Source: Microbacterium sp. LWH11-1.2
GTDB lineage: Bacteria; Actinomycetota; Actinomycetes; Actinomycetales; Microbacteriaceae
Length of the DNA: 64,000 nt
Assembly: GCF_038397745.1 (NCBI RefSeq)
Contig: NZ_CP151636.1
Location: forward strand, 1,860,001 to 1,924,000
Direction: 5' to 3'
Below are positions 42,932 through 51,520 of this stretch, piece after piece. The position numbers were made by a program, and so were the translations under genes. The stretch's first letter is position 1. Every line of letters starts with the position of its first letter. The notes beneath the pieces are model-generated. The model worked only from the letters and a program-made list of their open reading frames with translations. It did not search any database and was not told where the DNA came from.

Positions 42932-44262
42932 CCCGTCGACTGCTCCTCGGAGCCTTCCTGTTCCACCCCGGCGGATCGCATGTCTCGGGCTGGCGCCACG
43001 AGACGGCGGAGCCGCATCGGCACGTCGACATCGACTACTACGCTGAGTTCGCGGAGACCGCCGAGCGGGGCGTGTTCGACACGATCTTCCTCGCGGACGG
43101 CCTGTACTTCTGGGACCGCTTCCCCTCGGGCGTCGACCATTACGGACAGACCCGGCTGGAGCCGCTGACCCTGCTGTCGGCGCTCGCCGCGCGCACCAGC
43201 CGCATCGGCCTCGCCGCCACCGTGTCGACCAGCTACAACGAGCCGTATCACGCGGCACGGGCGATCGCCTCGCTCGACCACATCAGCGAAGGCCGCGCGG
43301 CCTGGAACCTCGTCACGTCCCGCTACCCCGAGGAGGCGCGCAACTTCGGCGGCGACGCGCACCTCGATCATGCCCTGCGCTACGAGCGGGGTGCCGAGTT
43401 CGTCGACGTCGTGCAGCAGCTCTGGGACAGCTGGGCCGACGACGCGATCCTGGCCGACCGGGCGAGCGGGCTGTTCGCCGACCCCGACAGGCTGCAGACG
43501 GCCGAGCACCGCGGCGCGCATTTCGCGGTGCGCGGCCCGCTCAACGTGAGCCGTCCGCCGCAGGGGTACCCCGTCCTGTTCCAGGCGGGGGGATCGGAGG
43601 CAGGGCAGGAGCTCGCCGCGGCCACAGCGGATGCCGTCTTCGCCCGCTCCCTGCCCCTCGCCGAGGCGCAGCGCTTCTACGCGGGGCTCAAGGCACGCGT
43701 CGTCGCGCACGGTCGGGATGCCGACGACCTCGCGATCCTGCCACAGCTGCGACCGGTCGTCGCGGAGACCGGGGAGGAGGCTCGCGCGATCGCCGACGGC
43801 CTCCTCGCCTCGACGCCCGACGCGATCGTCGTCGAGGACGTGGCGCACTCCATCGGGCAGGCGCTGCCCGATGATCCGGATGCCGTGATCGCCGTCGCCC
43901 GCGACACCGACAGCGACATCGCGAACGAGTCGAAGTCGCCGAACCGCGAGCTGGCCCGCCTGCAGTCGGGGGAGCGACTCACGCCCCGTCAGCTCTACGC
44001 GGAGTCGTTCTGGGAATCGGTCACGGTCGGAAGCGCCCGCGAGATCGCGGACGACGTGCAGGAGCGCTTCGAGAACGGCGCGGCCGACGGCTTCGTCGTG
44101 CAGGCCCTCACGCAGCCGCAGGGGTTCCGCGACTTCGTCGACCTCGTCGTGCCGGAGCTGCAGCGCCGCGGGCTCACGCGCACCGCATACGAGGAGAGCA
44201 CCCTGCGCGAGCGCCTGGGTCTCGCGCGCCCCGCCCGCCGTGCGGCGGAGACGGTGGGCTGA
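42928..44262 (+). CDS. NtaA/SnaA/DszA-type FMN-dependent monooxygenase, second copy
   Basis: 444 aa, clearly a tandem paralogue of the previous protein (HPGGSHVSGWRHETAEPHRHVD, STSYNEPYHAARAIASLDHISEGRAAWNLVTSRYPEEARNFG). Divergence is large enough for a different substrate. Third gene of the leaderless monooxygenase operon. Confidence 0.92.
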   Translation: MTRRLLLGAFLFHPGGSHVSGWRHETAEPHRHVDIDYYAEFAETAERGVFDTIFLADGLYFWDRFPSGVDHYGQTRLEPLTLLSALAARTSRIGLAATVSTSYNEPYHAARAIASLDHISEGRAAWNLVTSRYPEEARNFGGDAHLDHALRYERGAEFVDVVQQLWDSWADDAILADRASGLFADPDRLQTAEHRGAHFAVRGPLNVSRPPQGYPVLFQAGGSEAGQELAAATADAVFARSLPLAEAQRFYAGLKARVVAHGRDADDLAILPQLRPVVAETGEEARAIADGLLASTPDAIVVEDVAHSIGQALPDDPDAVIAVARDTDSDIANESKSPNRELARLQSGERLTPRQLYAESFWESVTVGSAREIADDVQERFENGAADGFVVQALTQPQGFRDFVDLVVPELQRRGLTRTAYEESTLRERLGLARPARRAAETVG

Positions 44263-44284
44263 ATCGCGGGCGATGCCGACCCGA

Positions 44285-44290
44285 TACGGT
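44285..44290 (+). promoter_or_regulatory. -10 box of a leaderless promoter
   Basis: TACGGT ends six bases before the ATG at 44297. The GGGGG in between also resembles a Shine-Dalgarno but lies too close to the ATG. Confidence 0.45.
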
Positions 44291-44296
44291 GGGGGC

Positions 44297-45562
44297 ATGC
44301 TCCAGGCCCTCCGCACCTTCGGGCGCATCCTCGCGCGGCATTGGCCGGCGCTCGTGGCCTGGTATCTCGGCGGCGAGGCGGTGCACCAGCTGCTCGTGCA
44401 GCTGGCCGGATTCGTCGGCGGCCTGACCACGCTCGGCGGTCTGCTCCTGCTCCCGCTCGCGGTCGCGGCGCGACTCATCTCCTACGTCGCGATGTACCTC
44501 ACGGTGCAGCCCTCGCTGCCGCATGCCGCTCCCGAGGGGGAGCCGGGACCGCGACGTTTCGCCCAGGCCATCCTCACGGCGATCCTGCCGTTCTTCGCGT
44601 TCTCGGCGGCCTGGGGTCTGCTCGACGCCGACCTCATCGAGTTCTTCCGGATCGCCAGCAGCATCGCTCTGCGCGATGCCGGATACGACCTCGACCAGCT
44701 CGGCGACCGCGGTGGGCTCGTCGCCATCGGAGTGCTGCCGGTCGCGGTGCTCGTGATCGCGCTCGCCGTCCGTGTCGTCCTCGCCCGATTCGGCGCCCGG
44801 CTGCCCTCGTGGACGCTCGTCGTCGCGGCGTACGCCGAGGTGCTCTGGACCTTCATGCTGTTCACGCTCGTGGGGCAGTGGTGGGCGAACACGAAGGAGT
44901 GGCTGGCCGAGCGGGCTGCGGCCGTCTGGCTCGACGGAGTCGGCGACTGGTTCGCCGCGAACCTGGTCCCCGTCGCCGCGCTGTGGGAGGGTGCGCTCTG
45001 GCTCGTCGGCTTCCTGGTCGCGGCCGTCTTCGTTCCCGCTGCCTGGCTGACCATCGCCGGTGTCACCTACGGCACCGCGTTCGATGAGACGCCGCCCGTG
45101 CTGCGTCGCTTCGCGGGCGCGTCGAACGGGACGGTGTCGCGCCTCGTCACGATCGTCACCCGCCGCTTCGAGGAGCTGTGGGCCGCGGTCGCCCTGATCT
45201 GGCGGGGCGGACCGGTCGTCTTCGGATGCCTGGCGGTCGCCTACGCGGTGTGGGCCTGGGCGACGCAGGTCGGCTCCCGGGCCGTGCTCGGCATCTTCGG
45301 AGGACAGGAGACGTCGTTCTGGGCGGCCTTCCTCCCGCTCCTGCTCGTGGCCGTCGGAGTGATCGCCGAGCCGCTCCGCGTCGCGATCGTGGCCACCGCC
45401 TTCGATGCGGTCATCGGACGTCCTGAGGCCGAGATGGGGACGCGGGACTCAGAGCTCGACGGGGAACCGGGCGATCTCGCCGTCGCCGGGGACCTCGAGC
45501 ACGAACGGGCCGTCGGCGTCGTCGGGAAGCAGGAAGACGGCGAGCAGGGCGTAGGGCCCTGA
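44297..45562 (+). CDS. Polytopic membrane protein, function unknown
   Basis: 421 aa with about eight hydrophobic helices and a long C-terminal hydrophilic tail. No transporter motif recognised. The last 38 codons (from about 45449) lie over the convergent gene's 3' end and give a Glu/Gly/Asp-rich sequence that is probably simply a run-on; the fold likely ends near residue 380. Confidence 0.7.
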   Translation: MLQALRTFGRILARHWPALVAWYLGGEAVHQLLVQLAGFVGGLTTLGGLLLLPLAVAARLISYVAMYLTVQPSLPHAAPEGEPGPRRFAQAILTAILPFFAFSAAWGLLDADLIEFFRIASSIALRDAGYDLDQLGDRGGLVAIGVLPVAVLVIALAVRVVLARFGARLPSWTLVVAAYAEVLWTFMLFTLVGQWWANTKEWLAERAAAVWLDGVGDWFAANLVPVAALWEGALWLVGFLVAAVFVPAAWLTIAGVTYGTAFDETPPVLRRFAGASNGTVSRLVTIVTRRFEELWAAVALIWRGGPVVFGCLAVAYAVWAWATQVGSRAVLGIFGGQETSFWAAFLPLLLVAVGVIAEPLRVAIVATAFDAVIGRPEAEMGTRDSELDGEPGDLAVAGDLEHERAVGVVGKQEDGEQGVGP

Positions 45563-45937
45563 CGCCTCCTGGCAGTACGACTCTCCGGCGTCGAAGGGCA
45601 CGTCCAGCACGGAGCGCGCGTTGCTCCAGACGCGGTCGCCCTCTGCCTCGGCGAGGGTGAACAGCCCGCAGGTCGTCGCCTGCGAACCGCCACCCGACTC
45701 GATCCGGATGCTGAGGGTGCGGGATCCCTCCGGAGCCTCGAACTCGCCCCAGCGGGCGGACTCGACGGAGAGCGTCTGTCCGGCGATCTCGGCGGAGCCG
45801 GCTTCTGCCTCGACCGTCGACGGGTCGCCGGTCGACGCGGGCAGCACGTCGAGCCACACGTGCACGGCGACGACAGCCGCGGCCGCCACGATCAGCGCCG
45901 TGAGGGCGACCCGCTGCCTGCGCCACCACGACGTCAT
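45449..45937 (-). CDS. Membrane-anchored hypothetical protein
   Basis: 162 aa. One N-terminal helix (about 10-27) after a WWRRQR anchor, then a beta-rich extracellular domain with Cys in TTCGLF and SYCQEAS that may form a disulfide. Third gene of a co-translated set (GTGA and ATGA overlaps) with the next two, all single-helix-anchored beta domains. Convergent overlap of 114 bases with the previous gene. Confidence 0.72.
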   Translation of the reverse strand: MTSWWRRQRVALTALIVAAAAVVAVHVWLDVLPASTGDPSTVEAEAGSAEIAGQTLSVESARWGEFEAPEGSRTLSIRIESGGGSQATTCGLFTLAEAEGDRVWSNARSVLDVPFDAGESYCQEASGPYALLAVFLLPDDADGPFVLEVPGDGEIARFPVEL

Positions 45938-46521
45938 GGCGTCCCCAGACGCGGGGCTTCGATCTCGACGCTCGGCGCCGTCGACGCCCGGTCGAGGTCG
46001 ACCCGGAAGGCGATCACGTCATCGAGCTCCGGCGTCGGATAGCGCCCGCTGAGCCGCAGCTCGCCGACGCCCGAGCGCAGGTCGTCGGGCAGTTCGAACG
46101 CCAGCATCCCCACCGTGTCCGTCCCTACGCGCAGATCCGTGGCGACGAGGGTCGCCGGCGGCCGTTCGCTCGCCTGGAACACCCGCCCGTCGATCAGCAG
46201 ACTGGCCACGCCGATCGCGGCATCGACCTCGGTCGTCGGAGCGGAGACGGCGAGCTCGACGACGAGCCAGTTCCCCTCGGCCTCCCATTCCTCATCCGTC
46301 ATCGTCACGTGCTCGGTGCGGGTGACGTCGACCACGACGACGGCGAGCGTGCGAGCCGTTGCCGGGCCGCCGTCGGCGGCACCGCGCACGACGAACGGAT
46401 CGAGTAGTGCCTGCTCGGGCGGAGTGGCGGCTGTCACGACGCCGGCCACGAGGACGAGGACGGCACCGATGACCCAGGGGAGAGCACGACCCGACGCCCG
46501 GCCCTTCGCGACGCGCTTCAC
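45934..46521 (-). CDS. Membrane-anchored hypothetical protein
   Basis: 195 aa from a GTG at 46521. Single helix at about 15-34, then a beta-rich domain (VVVVDVTRTEHV, NWLVVELAVSAPTTEV, TVGMLAFELPDDLRSG) of DUF4352-like character. Overlaps the neighbouring genes at both ends, so a three-protein surface complex is plausible. No function assigned. Confidence 0.72.
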   Translation of the reverse strand: MKRVAKGRASGRALPWVIGAVLVLVAGVVTAATPPEQALLDPFVVRGAADGGPATARTLAVVVVDVTRTEHVTMTDEEWEAEGNWLVVELAVSAPTTEVDAAIGVASLLIDGRVFQASERPPATLVATDLRVGTDTVGMLAFELPDDLRSGVGELRLSGRYPTPELDDVIAFRVDLDRASTAPSVEIEAPRLGTP

Positions 46522-47195
46522 GGAGCAGCCGCCAACTCGATCTGCGCGCTGAGCGCGGCCCGCCGCCAGTTGATCGTGGAGGCTGCGAGAATGACCTGAC
46601 CGGCCTGCTCCGTCGCGTCGTGGACGTCGAGCCGGGCCGTTCCGTCGGCGAGGGCGCGCACGGTGGCGTCGTCGTCGGCGACCGGCCACGCGATCGTCAC
46701 CTCGGCGGGGACGCCCGGCTGCAGGATGACGGCGCGGGGCGAGCCGTCCGCGCGCCACGAGCGCGCCGTGCCGGTCACGACGACGCCGGAGATCTCGAGC
46801 ATCGGCTCGCGCCCGACGATCATCCGCGAATCGACGCGGTCGGCCGAGCGCTCGACGCCGACCGCCCGGTCGGAGAGGTTCTCCAGCCGCACCGTCACCA
46901 CGAGCAGCGTCTCGCCGGGTTCCGCCTCCAGGAACTGGCTCTCGACGGCGTCGGTGAGCTCCGCGTCGAGCACGGAGACGGTGTACAGCGAGGTGCGCGC
47001 GCCGTCGCCGGCGGAGACCTGAGCCGGCGTCCGGGATGCCGGGGCGAGGCCGCCGAAGCCGATGACCCCGGCGAGCAGGGCGACGATCGCGGCGGCGGCG
47101 ATCCAGAACGGCAGCGCGGAGCGGCTCACGACCGTGCGCGCCGCGCCGGCAGCGGCAGCCCGCGCACCGGCCGCCACCCCCTGCGTCCTCGTCAC
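46518..47195 (-). CDS. Membrane-anchored hypothetical protein, first of a three-gene operon
   Basis: 225 aa, GTG start. One helix (about 28-48) then a domain with LLVVTVRLENLSDRAVGV, resembling DUF4352/Ig-like extracellular modules. Leaderless start. The three neighbouring proteins share topology and may be divergent duplicates. Confidence 0.75.
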   Translation of the reverse strand: MTRTQGVAAGARAAAAGAARTVVSRSALPFWIAAAAIVALLAGVIGFGGLAPASRTPAQVSAGDGARTSLYTVSVLDAELTDAVESQFLEAEPGETLLVVTVRLENLSDRAVGVERSADRVDSRMIVGREPMLEISGVVVTGTARSWRADGSPRAVILQPGVPAEVTIAWPVADDDATVRALADGTARLDVHDATEQAGQVILAASTINWRRAALSAQIELAAAP

Positions 47196-47201
47196 GACGT
47201 C

Positions 47202-47207
47202 AGCCTA
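47202..47207 (-). promoter_or_regulatory. -10 box of a leaderless promoter (minus strand)
   Basis: Read on the minus strand it is TAGGCT, six bases before the GTG at 47195. Confidence 0.55.
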
Positions 47208-47238
47208 GCGAGGGCTTCGCCCCGACTGTCGTCCGGTG

Positions 47239-47496
47239 TCAGTCCTCGTCGACGACGCTCATGTCGGGATCCGTGTTCGTCCGGGTGTCCAGCAGCTCGG
47301 GCCCGGCATCGTCCGCCGCGGGATCGTCGGTGCCGGAGCCGTCTCGATGGGCACCGCCGTACTGCACGGCATCGGGAGCGGCGGGGTCGTCATGGGTGGC
47401 CGGGTCGTCGGCCGTGAAGACCTTCTCGCCGTCCGGCGCGGCTGCGGCGGCGTCGAAGGGGCTGTGGTCCTCGGGGTAGCTGCGGGGGTCGCTCAT
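47239..47496 (-). CDS. Small acidic, probably disordered protein
   Basis: 85 aa rich in Asp, Ala, Pro and Thr (MSDPRSYPEDHSPFDAAAAA start, DPDMSVVDED end). No hydrophobic core, no signal peptide. AGAGAGGA precedes the ATG. Common as an unannotated gene in this group; role unknown. Confidence 0.6.
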   Translation of the reverse strand: MSDPRSYPEDHSPFDAAAAAPDGEKVFTADDPATHDDPAAPDAVQYGGAHRDGSGTDDPAADDAGPELLDTRTNTDPDMSVVDED

Positions 47497-47582
47497 GAGG
47501 GATCCTCTCTGGTCGGACCACCAGGATCGCGGTTCCGTCGCGATCCGGCTCTCCCGTTGACAGGCACGCGATCGTCTGGGTG

Positions 47583-48440
47583 TCAGTCCGGGCAGGTCTC
47601 GAACACGTGGCCCTCGTCCGCAGGGGTGAGCAGGTCGCGGTCGCGCAGCACCATCGACGCGGGGGAATCCTCGTCGGCGCACATCTCGGCGAACGTCCGC
47701 GGCAGCTCGTCGGAGTACTCGACGTCGATCACGGCATCCCCGTAGACCGCGGTGTACGCGCGACATTCCTCGTAGGCCGCGCATTCCTCCGCGACGGCGA
47801 AGTCGAATCCCGCCTGCTCGTGCAGTGCGGCGGCATCCTCGGCGGAGTTCTTCTGCCCCGCGGCGAGACCGGCGCGGTGCGCGGCGTCGACGAGAACAGC
47901 GGCGAGCGCCAGGTTGTCCTCGAGGGATAGCGCCTCGTCCGAGCGCGTGTAGGTGTCGAGATTGTCGAACTCGACCGCGTCGAATCCGGCATCCGCGCAG
48001 CCGTCGATCCAGGGGACGACCTGTGCGGCGATGCGCTCACGATTCTCCGGGGTCGCCGTGTCGAGCAGCGCCTCATCCGGCCAGTCCGGGTCGAACACGA
48101 CGTCGCCGTCGCGGTGCAGCAGCAGATCGGCATCCCAGGCGTCGAGCTCGCCGGGCTGGGTCTGGAAGCCGTTCACGTAGCAGACCGAGTAGATGCCGGG
48201 AGCGGGATCGGCTGCGCGGTCGCGCCCGACGACGGCGACCTCTGCGGCGGGCGCGTAGGCGCCGCCGAGCTGATAGTCGACCACGGCTCCCGCGGGAGGG
48301 AGCGACCAGTCGGTGGGCGGAGCGGATGCCGCGGGGGCGCCGGTCGCGGCGGTGCAGCCCGTGAGTCCGAGCAGGATGCCGACCGCCAGCGCGGCCAGCG
48401 CGGCCCGCGGCGTCCGGGCGGAGGAGGGGCGACGGAGCAC
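47583..48440 (-). CDS. GH114 family lipoprotein (endo-alpha-1,4-polygalactosaminidase-like)
   Basis: 285 aa, GTG start. Lipobox LTGC with Cys29. TIM-barrel features of GH114/TM1410: WSLPPAGAVVDYQLGGAY, VCYVNGFQTQPGELDAWDAD, PWIDGCADAGFDAVEFDNLD (likely acidic catalytic residues) and GLAAGQKNSAEDA. May cleave galactosaminoglycans in cell envelopes or biofilms. Leaderless promoter. Confidence 0.83.
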   Translation of the reverse strand: MLRRPSSARTPRAALAALAVGILLGLTGCTAATGAPAASAPPTDWSLPPAGAVVDYQLGGAYAPAAEVAVVGRDRAADPAPGIYSVCYVNGFQTQPGELDAWDADLLLHRDGDVVFDPDWPDEALLDTATPENRERIAAQVVPWIDGCADAGFDAVEFDNLDTYTRSDEALSLEDNLALAAVLVDAAHRAGLAAGQKNSAEDAAALHEQAGFDFAVAEECAAYEECRAYTAVYGDAVIDVEYSDELPRTFAEMCADEDSPASMVLRDRDLLTPADEGHVFETCPD

Positions 48441-48446
48441 TCCAGA

Positions 48447-48452
48447 AACCTA
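48447..48452 (-). promoter_or_regulatory. -10 box of a leaderless promoter (minus strand)
   Basis: Reads TAGGTT on the minus strand, six bases before the GTG at 48440. Confidence 0.5.
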
Positions 48453-48498
48453 CCCCGCCGATCGGGAATTCTCCGAGGGGAGGCGTCGTTGGCGTTAT

Positions 48499-48510
48499 AT
48501 GCAATTGCAT
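48499..48510. promoter_or_regulatory. ATGCAATTGCAT palindrome upstream of the FMN reductase
   Basis: A perfect 12-bp A/T-rich dyad overlapping TTATAT (48495-48500), a possible -10 box. It is 25 bases before the start codon and looks like a repressor operator, e.g. MarR-type. Confidence 0.42.
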
Positions 48511-48535
48511 GGACCTTGGAAAGGACCTCTTCGGT

Positions 48536-49102
48536 ATGACCATCTACAACGTCGGCTTCCTCGTCGGCAGCATCTCCTCGACCTCGATCAACCGCCGGCT
48601 CTCGCGCGCCCTGGTGAAGCTCGCGCCGCAGGCCGATCTGACGCTCACCGAGATCCCGATCGCCGACCTCCCGTTCTACTCCGCGGATCACGATGCCGCG
48701 ATCCCGGCCGAGGCGGCCGAGTTCAAGAAGGGCATCGAGGCGTCCGACGCGATCATCCTCGTGACGCCGGAGTACAACCGGTCGGTCCCCGGTGTGCTGA
48801 AGAACGCGCTCGACACCGCGAGCCGTCCGTGGGGTCAGAACAGCTTCGCCGGCAAGCCGTCCGCCGTCATCGGAGGCTCGATCGGACCGATCGGCACGGC
48901 CGTCGCCCAGCAGCAGCTGCGCTCGATCCTGTCGTTCCTCGCCTCGCCCGAGCTCGCGCAGCCCGAGGCGTACATCCACATGCGCGACGGACTGTTCACG
49001 GAGGACGGCGAGGTCACCGATGACTCGACCGTCGAGTTCCTCGTCTCCTGGCTGAAGGCCGTGCACACGCACATCGCGAAGACGCTCAGCCCCGTCACCT
49101 GA
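48536..49102 (+). CDS. NADPH-dependent FMN reductase
   Basis: 188 aa from the ATG at 48536, eleven bases after an AAGGA; the ATG at 48509 would add nine residues but lacks a ribosome site. Flavodoxin-like fold: VGSISSTSINRRLSRAL, LPFYSADHD, TPEYNRSVPGVLKNALDTASRP. Reduces FMN or quinones with NADPH. Could feed the monooxygenases at 41-44 kb. Confidence 0.9.
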   Translation: MTIYNVGFLVGSISSTSINRRLSRALVKLAPQADLTLTEIPIADLPFYSADHDAAIPAEAAEFKKGIEASDAIILVTPEYNRSVPGVLKNALDTASRPWGQNSFAGKPSAVIGGSIGPIGTAVAQQQLRSILSFLASPELAQPEAYIHMRDGLFTEDGEVTDDSTVEFLVSWLKAVHTHIAKTLSPVT

Positions 49103-49123
49103 CGCGGTCAGCTCGCGGTCGCT

Positions 49124-49208
49124 GTCCCGATCAGCGGTCGCTGTCCCGTTCTGCTGGCCCATCTCGGCGATGAGTCAGCAGAACGGGACAGGGTCAGCTG
49201 ATCGGGAC
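49124..49208. other. Nested two-tier inverted repeat in the convergent gap
   Basis: Outer arms GTCCCGATCAGC (49124-49135) and GCTGATCGGGAC (49197-49208), inner arms CTGTCCCGTTCTGCTG (49141-49156) and its complement (49176-49191). All are perfect. It could be a bidirectional terminator or a small mobile-repeat remnant. Confidence 0.6.
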
Positions 49209-49214
49209 CGGGCC

Positions 49215-49910
49215 TCAGCTTCCGGCGCCGTACAGCTGCGCGACCTCTTTCGACCCCATGCCCTGATCGTAGGTCCCGTGCTGCGGCCAGCCCTCCGGCG
49301 AGTCCTCCCACACCTCCTGCCGACCGTACGGGAGCACGTCGACGAGCGCCTGCAGGTGACTGAAGCGCTCGGTGCCTCGCCCGTTCGTGTGCCAGGTGCG
49401 GTAGACGGTGTCGCCGTCGCGCAGGAACACGTTCACCGCGAACCCGCCGTCCGGCGGCGCGTCGACGTCGGAGCCGAACGTGCTGTCGGCGCTCGAGTAC
49501 CACTCCATGCGGTTCCCCACCCGGTCGCGATAGGCGACGGCCTCGTCGATCGGGCCGTTCGTGACGATCACGAAGCGCGCGTCGTAGTAGCGGTCGAGGA
49601 AGTCCAGGCGCGTGAACTGCGAGGTGAACCCGGTGCAGCCAGGGCACTGCCACTCGTTGCCGTCGGACCACATGTGGTTGTAGACGATGAGCTGCGACTG
49701 CTCGCCGAAGACGTCGGCGAGCCGCACCGGGCCGTCGGCGCCCATGAGCGTGTAGTCCGGCACCCGCACCATCGGCAGGCGTCGTCGCTGCGCCGCGATG
49801 GCGTCGAGCTCGCGGGTGGCGGCCTTCTCGCGCACCCGCAGCGCATCGAGCTCGCGCTGCCAGGTCTCGGCGTCGACGACGGGCGGAAGGGGCGTCTGGG
49901 CAGTGCTCAC
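49215..49910 (-). CDS. DUF899 thioredoxin-like protein
   Basis: 231 aa from a GTG at 49910 with GGAGG. DUF899 markers: AETWQRELDALRVREKAATRELD, VRLADVFGEQSQLIVYNHMW, CPGCTGFTSQF, VNVFLRDGDTVYRTWHTNGRG. Thioredoxin-like fold with one CPGC, whose redox activity is not shown. Function unknown. Confidence 0.88.
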   Translation of the reverse strand: MSTAQTPLPPVVDAETWQRELDALRVREKAATRELDAIAAQRRRLPMVRVPDYTLMGADGPVRLADVFGEQSQLIVYNHMWSDGNEWQCPGCTGFTSQFTRLDFLDRYYDARFVIVTNGPIDEAVAYRDRVGNRMEWYSSADSTFGSDVDAPPDGGFAVNVFLRDGDTVYRTWHTNGRGTERFSHLQALVDVLPYGRQEVWEDSPEGWPQHGTYDQGMGSKEVAQLYGAGS

Positions 49911-50072
49911 GGTGACCTCCGGATGCTGATGAGACGATGCATCCAGTGTGCGCGCGGCCACCGACAGGGTCAACGGAGTTCAGCGCCGACCCACCCCGTT
50001 GTGGACGATCCGGCCTGTCGTGGGCGTTCGCAGAGGGCCGGTTCCCCCCGAAGGGGGTGGCCCGGCAGGGAC

Positions 50073-51458
50073 TTACTCGCCCGTGCTCTGTTCGGCGGCG
50101 CGTTGCTCGACCGGGTTCCGACGGATCCCGATCCACGACACGACGCCGCCGAGCACCAGCAGTGACGCGGTGACCCAGGCGGCGTTGTGGAAGCCGCCGA
50201 GGTCGAGCGCCCCGCCGACGATCGTCGACAGCATCGCCACCACGAGCAGGCCCGCGACGCGCGACACCGCGTTGTTCACCGCCGAGGCGATGCCGGAGTG
50301 CTTCTCATCGATCGCGCCGAGGATCGCCGCGGTGAGCGGAGCGACCGTGAGGGACAGCCCGAGCCCCATCACGATCATCGCCGGGAGCACCTGCCACCAG
50401 TAGTCGAAGTCCGCGCCGACCGTGAGCAGCAGCAGGGCGCCTCCGGCCATCACGATCGGGCCGACCGTCATGAAGATGCGCGGGCCCCAGCGCCCGGCCC
50501 ACGCTCCCGCGCGCGAGCTGAGCAGGATCATCAGGATCGTCATGGGGAGGCTGGCGAGACCGGCGGCCGTGGCGCTGAGCCCCGCGCCCTGCTGCAGGTA
50601 CACGCCGACGACGAAGCCGTTGAGCGAGAGGGCGGCGTAGACGAAGAGCGTCGCCAGGTTCCCCCAGCCGAAGTCGCGCACGCGGAAGAGCCAGAGCGGC
50701 ATCAGTGGCGTGGAGGAGGTGCGCTGACGCAGCAGGAACAGGACGAACAGCCCGGCACCGATCAGGGCGGGGAGCCAGATCGCGGGGGACTGCCAGCCGA
50801 GGTTCGGCTGCTCGATGAGCGCGAACACCACTGCGCCGAGGCCGAGGGCGCACAGCGCGCCGCTCCACCAGTCGACCCGCACCGTGCGCTCATGCTCCGG
50901 CAGGTGCAGGCGGGCGAGCAGGAGAAGCGTGATGGCGATCGGGACGACGTTGATGAGGAAGACGAAGCGCCAGGAGAGGAAGTCGACGAAGAGGCCGCCG
51001 AGCAGCGGACCGACGAGCATGGCGCCGGTCGTGAACGCCGTCCACACCCCGATCGCCCTGGCCTGCACCTCGGCGCGCATCGTGGCCGTGATCAGCGCGA
51101 GCGAGCTCGGAACGAGGAGCGCTCCCGCCGCGCCCTGCGCCGCGCGGGCGATGATGAGCGTCAGCGGATCGAACGCCGCGGCCACCGCGATCGAGGCCAC
51201 TCCGAACGCGATCAGCCCGATGCGCATCACCAGCACGCGACCGTAGGCGTCCGACACGGAGCCGGCCAGGAGGATGAGCGCGCTCAGCGTGATCAGGTAG
51301 GCGTCGACCACCCACTGCTGAGTCGTGATGCCACCGCCGATCTCGCGGCTGATCGCCGGCAGCGCGACGTTGACGACCGTGCCGTCGAGGAAGGTGACGA
51401 AGGAGGCGAGCACCGCGATCGAGATCACGAGACGCTGAACAGGGGCGAAGGATGCCAC
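50073..51458 (-). CDS. DHA2-type MFS efflux transporter
   Basis: 461 aa, GTG start, about 14 helices. Motif C-like ISREIGGGITTQQWVVDAYLITLSAL, motif A GSVSDAYGRVLVMRIG, helix 5 GPLLGGLFVDFLSWRFVFLINV. A proton-driven drug or metabolite exporter. Leaderless promoter on its 5' side. Confidence 0.92.
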   Translation of the reverse strand: MASFAPVQRLVISIAVLASFVTFLDGTVVNVALPAISREIGGGITTQQWVVDAYLITLSALILLAGSVSDAYGRVLVMRIGLIAFGVASIAVAAAFDPLTLIIARAAQGAAGALLVPSSLALITATMRAEVQARAIGVWTAFTTGAMLVGPLLGGLFVDFLSWRFVFLINVVPIAITLLLLARLHLPEHERTVRVDWWSGALCALGLGAVVFALIEQPNLGWQSPAIWLPALIGAGLFVLFLLRQRTSSTPLMPLWLFRVRDFGWGNLATLFVYAALSLNGFVVGVYLQQGAGLSATAAGLASLPMTILMILLSSRAGAWAGRWGPRIFMTVGPIVMAGGALLLLTVGADFDYWWQVLPAMIVMGLGLSLTVAPLTAAILGAIDEKHSGIASAVNNAVSRVAGLLVVAMLSTIVGGALDLGGFHNAAWVTASLLVLGGVVSWIGIRRNPVEQRAAEQSTGE

Positions 51459-51464
51459 AGGCCG

Positions 51465-51470
51465 AGACTA
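51465..51470 (-). promoter_or_regulatory. -10 box of a leaderless promoter (minus strand)
   Basis: Reads TAGTCT on the minus strand, six bases before the GTG at 51458. Confidence 0.55.
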
Positions 51471-51520
51471 CTCCCGGCTGCCCACCCCAAGGCGCGACGC
51501 GGGGCACGGCACCGCCCGGG

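Noticed and set aside
49124..49208. Insertion sequence
   Set aside because: No transposase, no target duplication; only nested palindromes.
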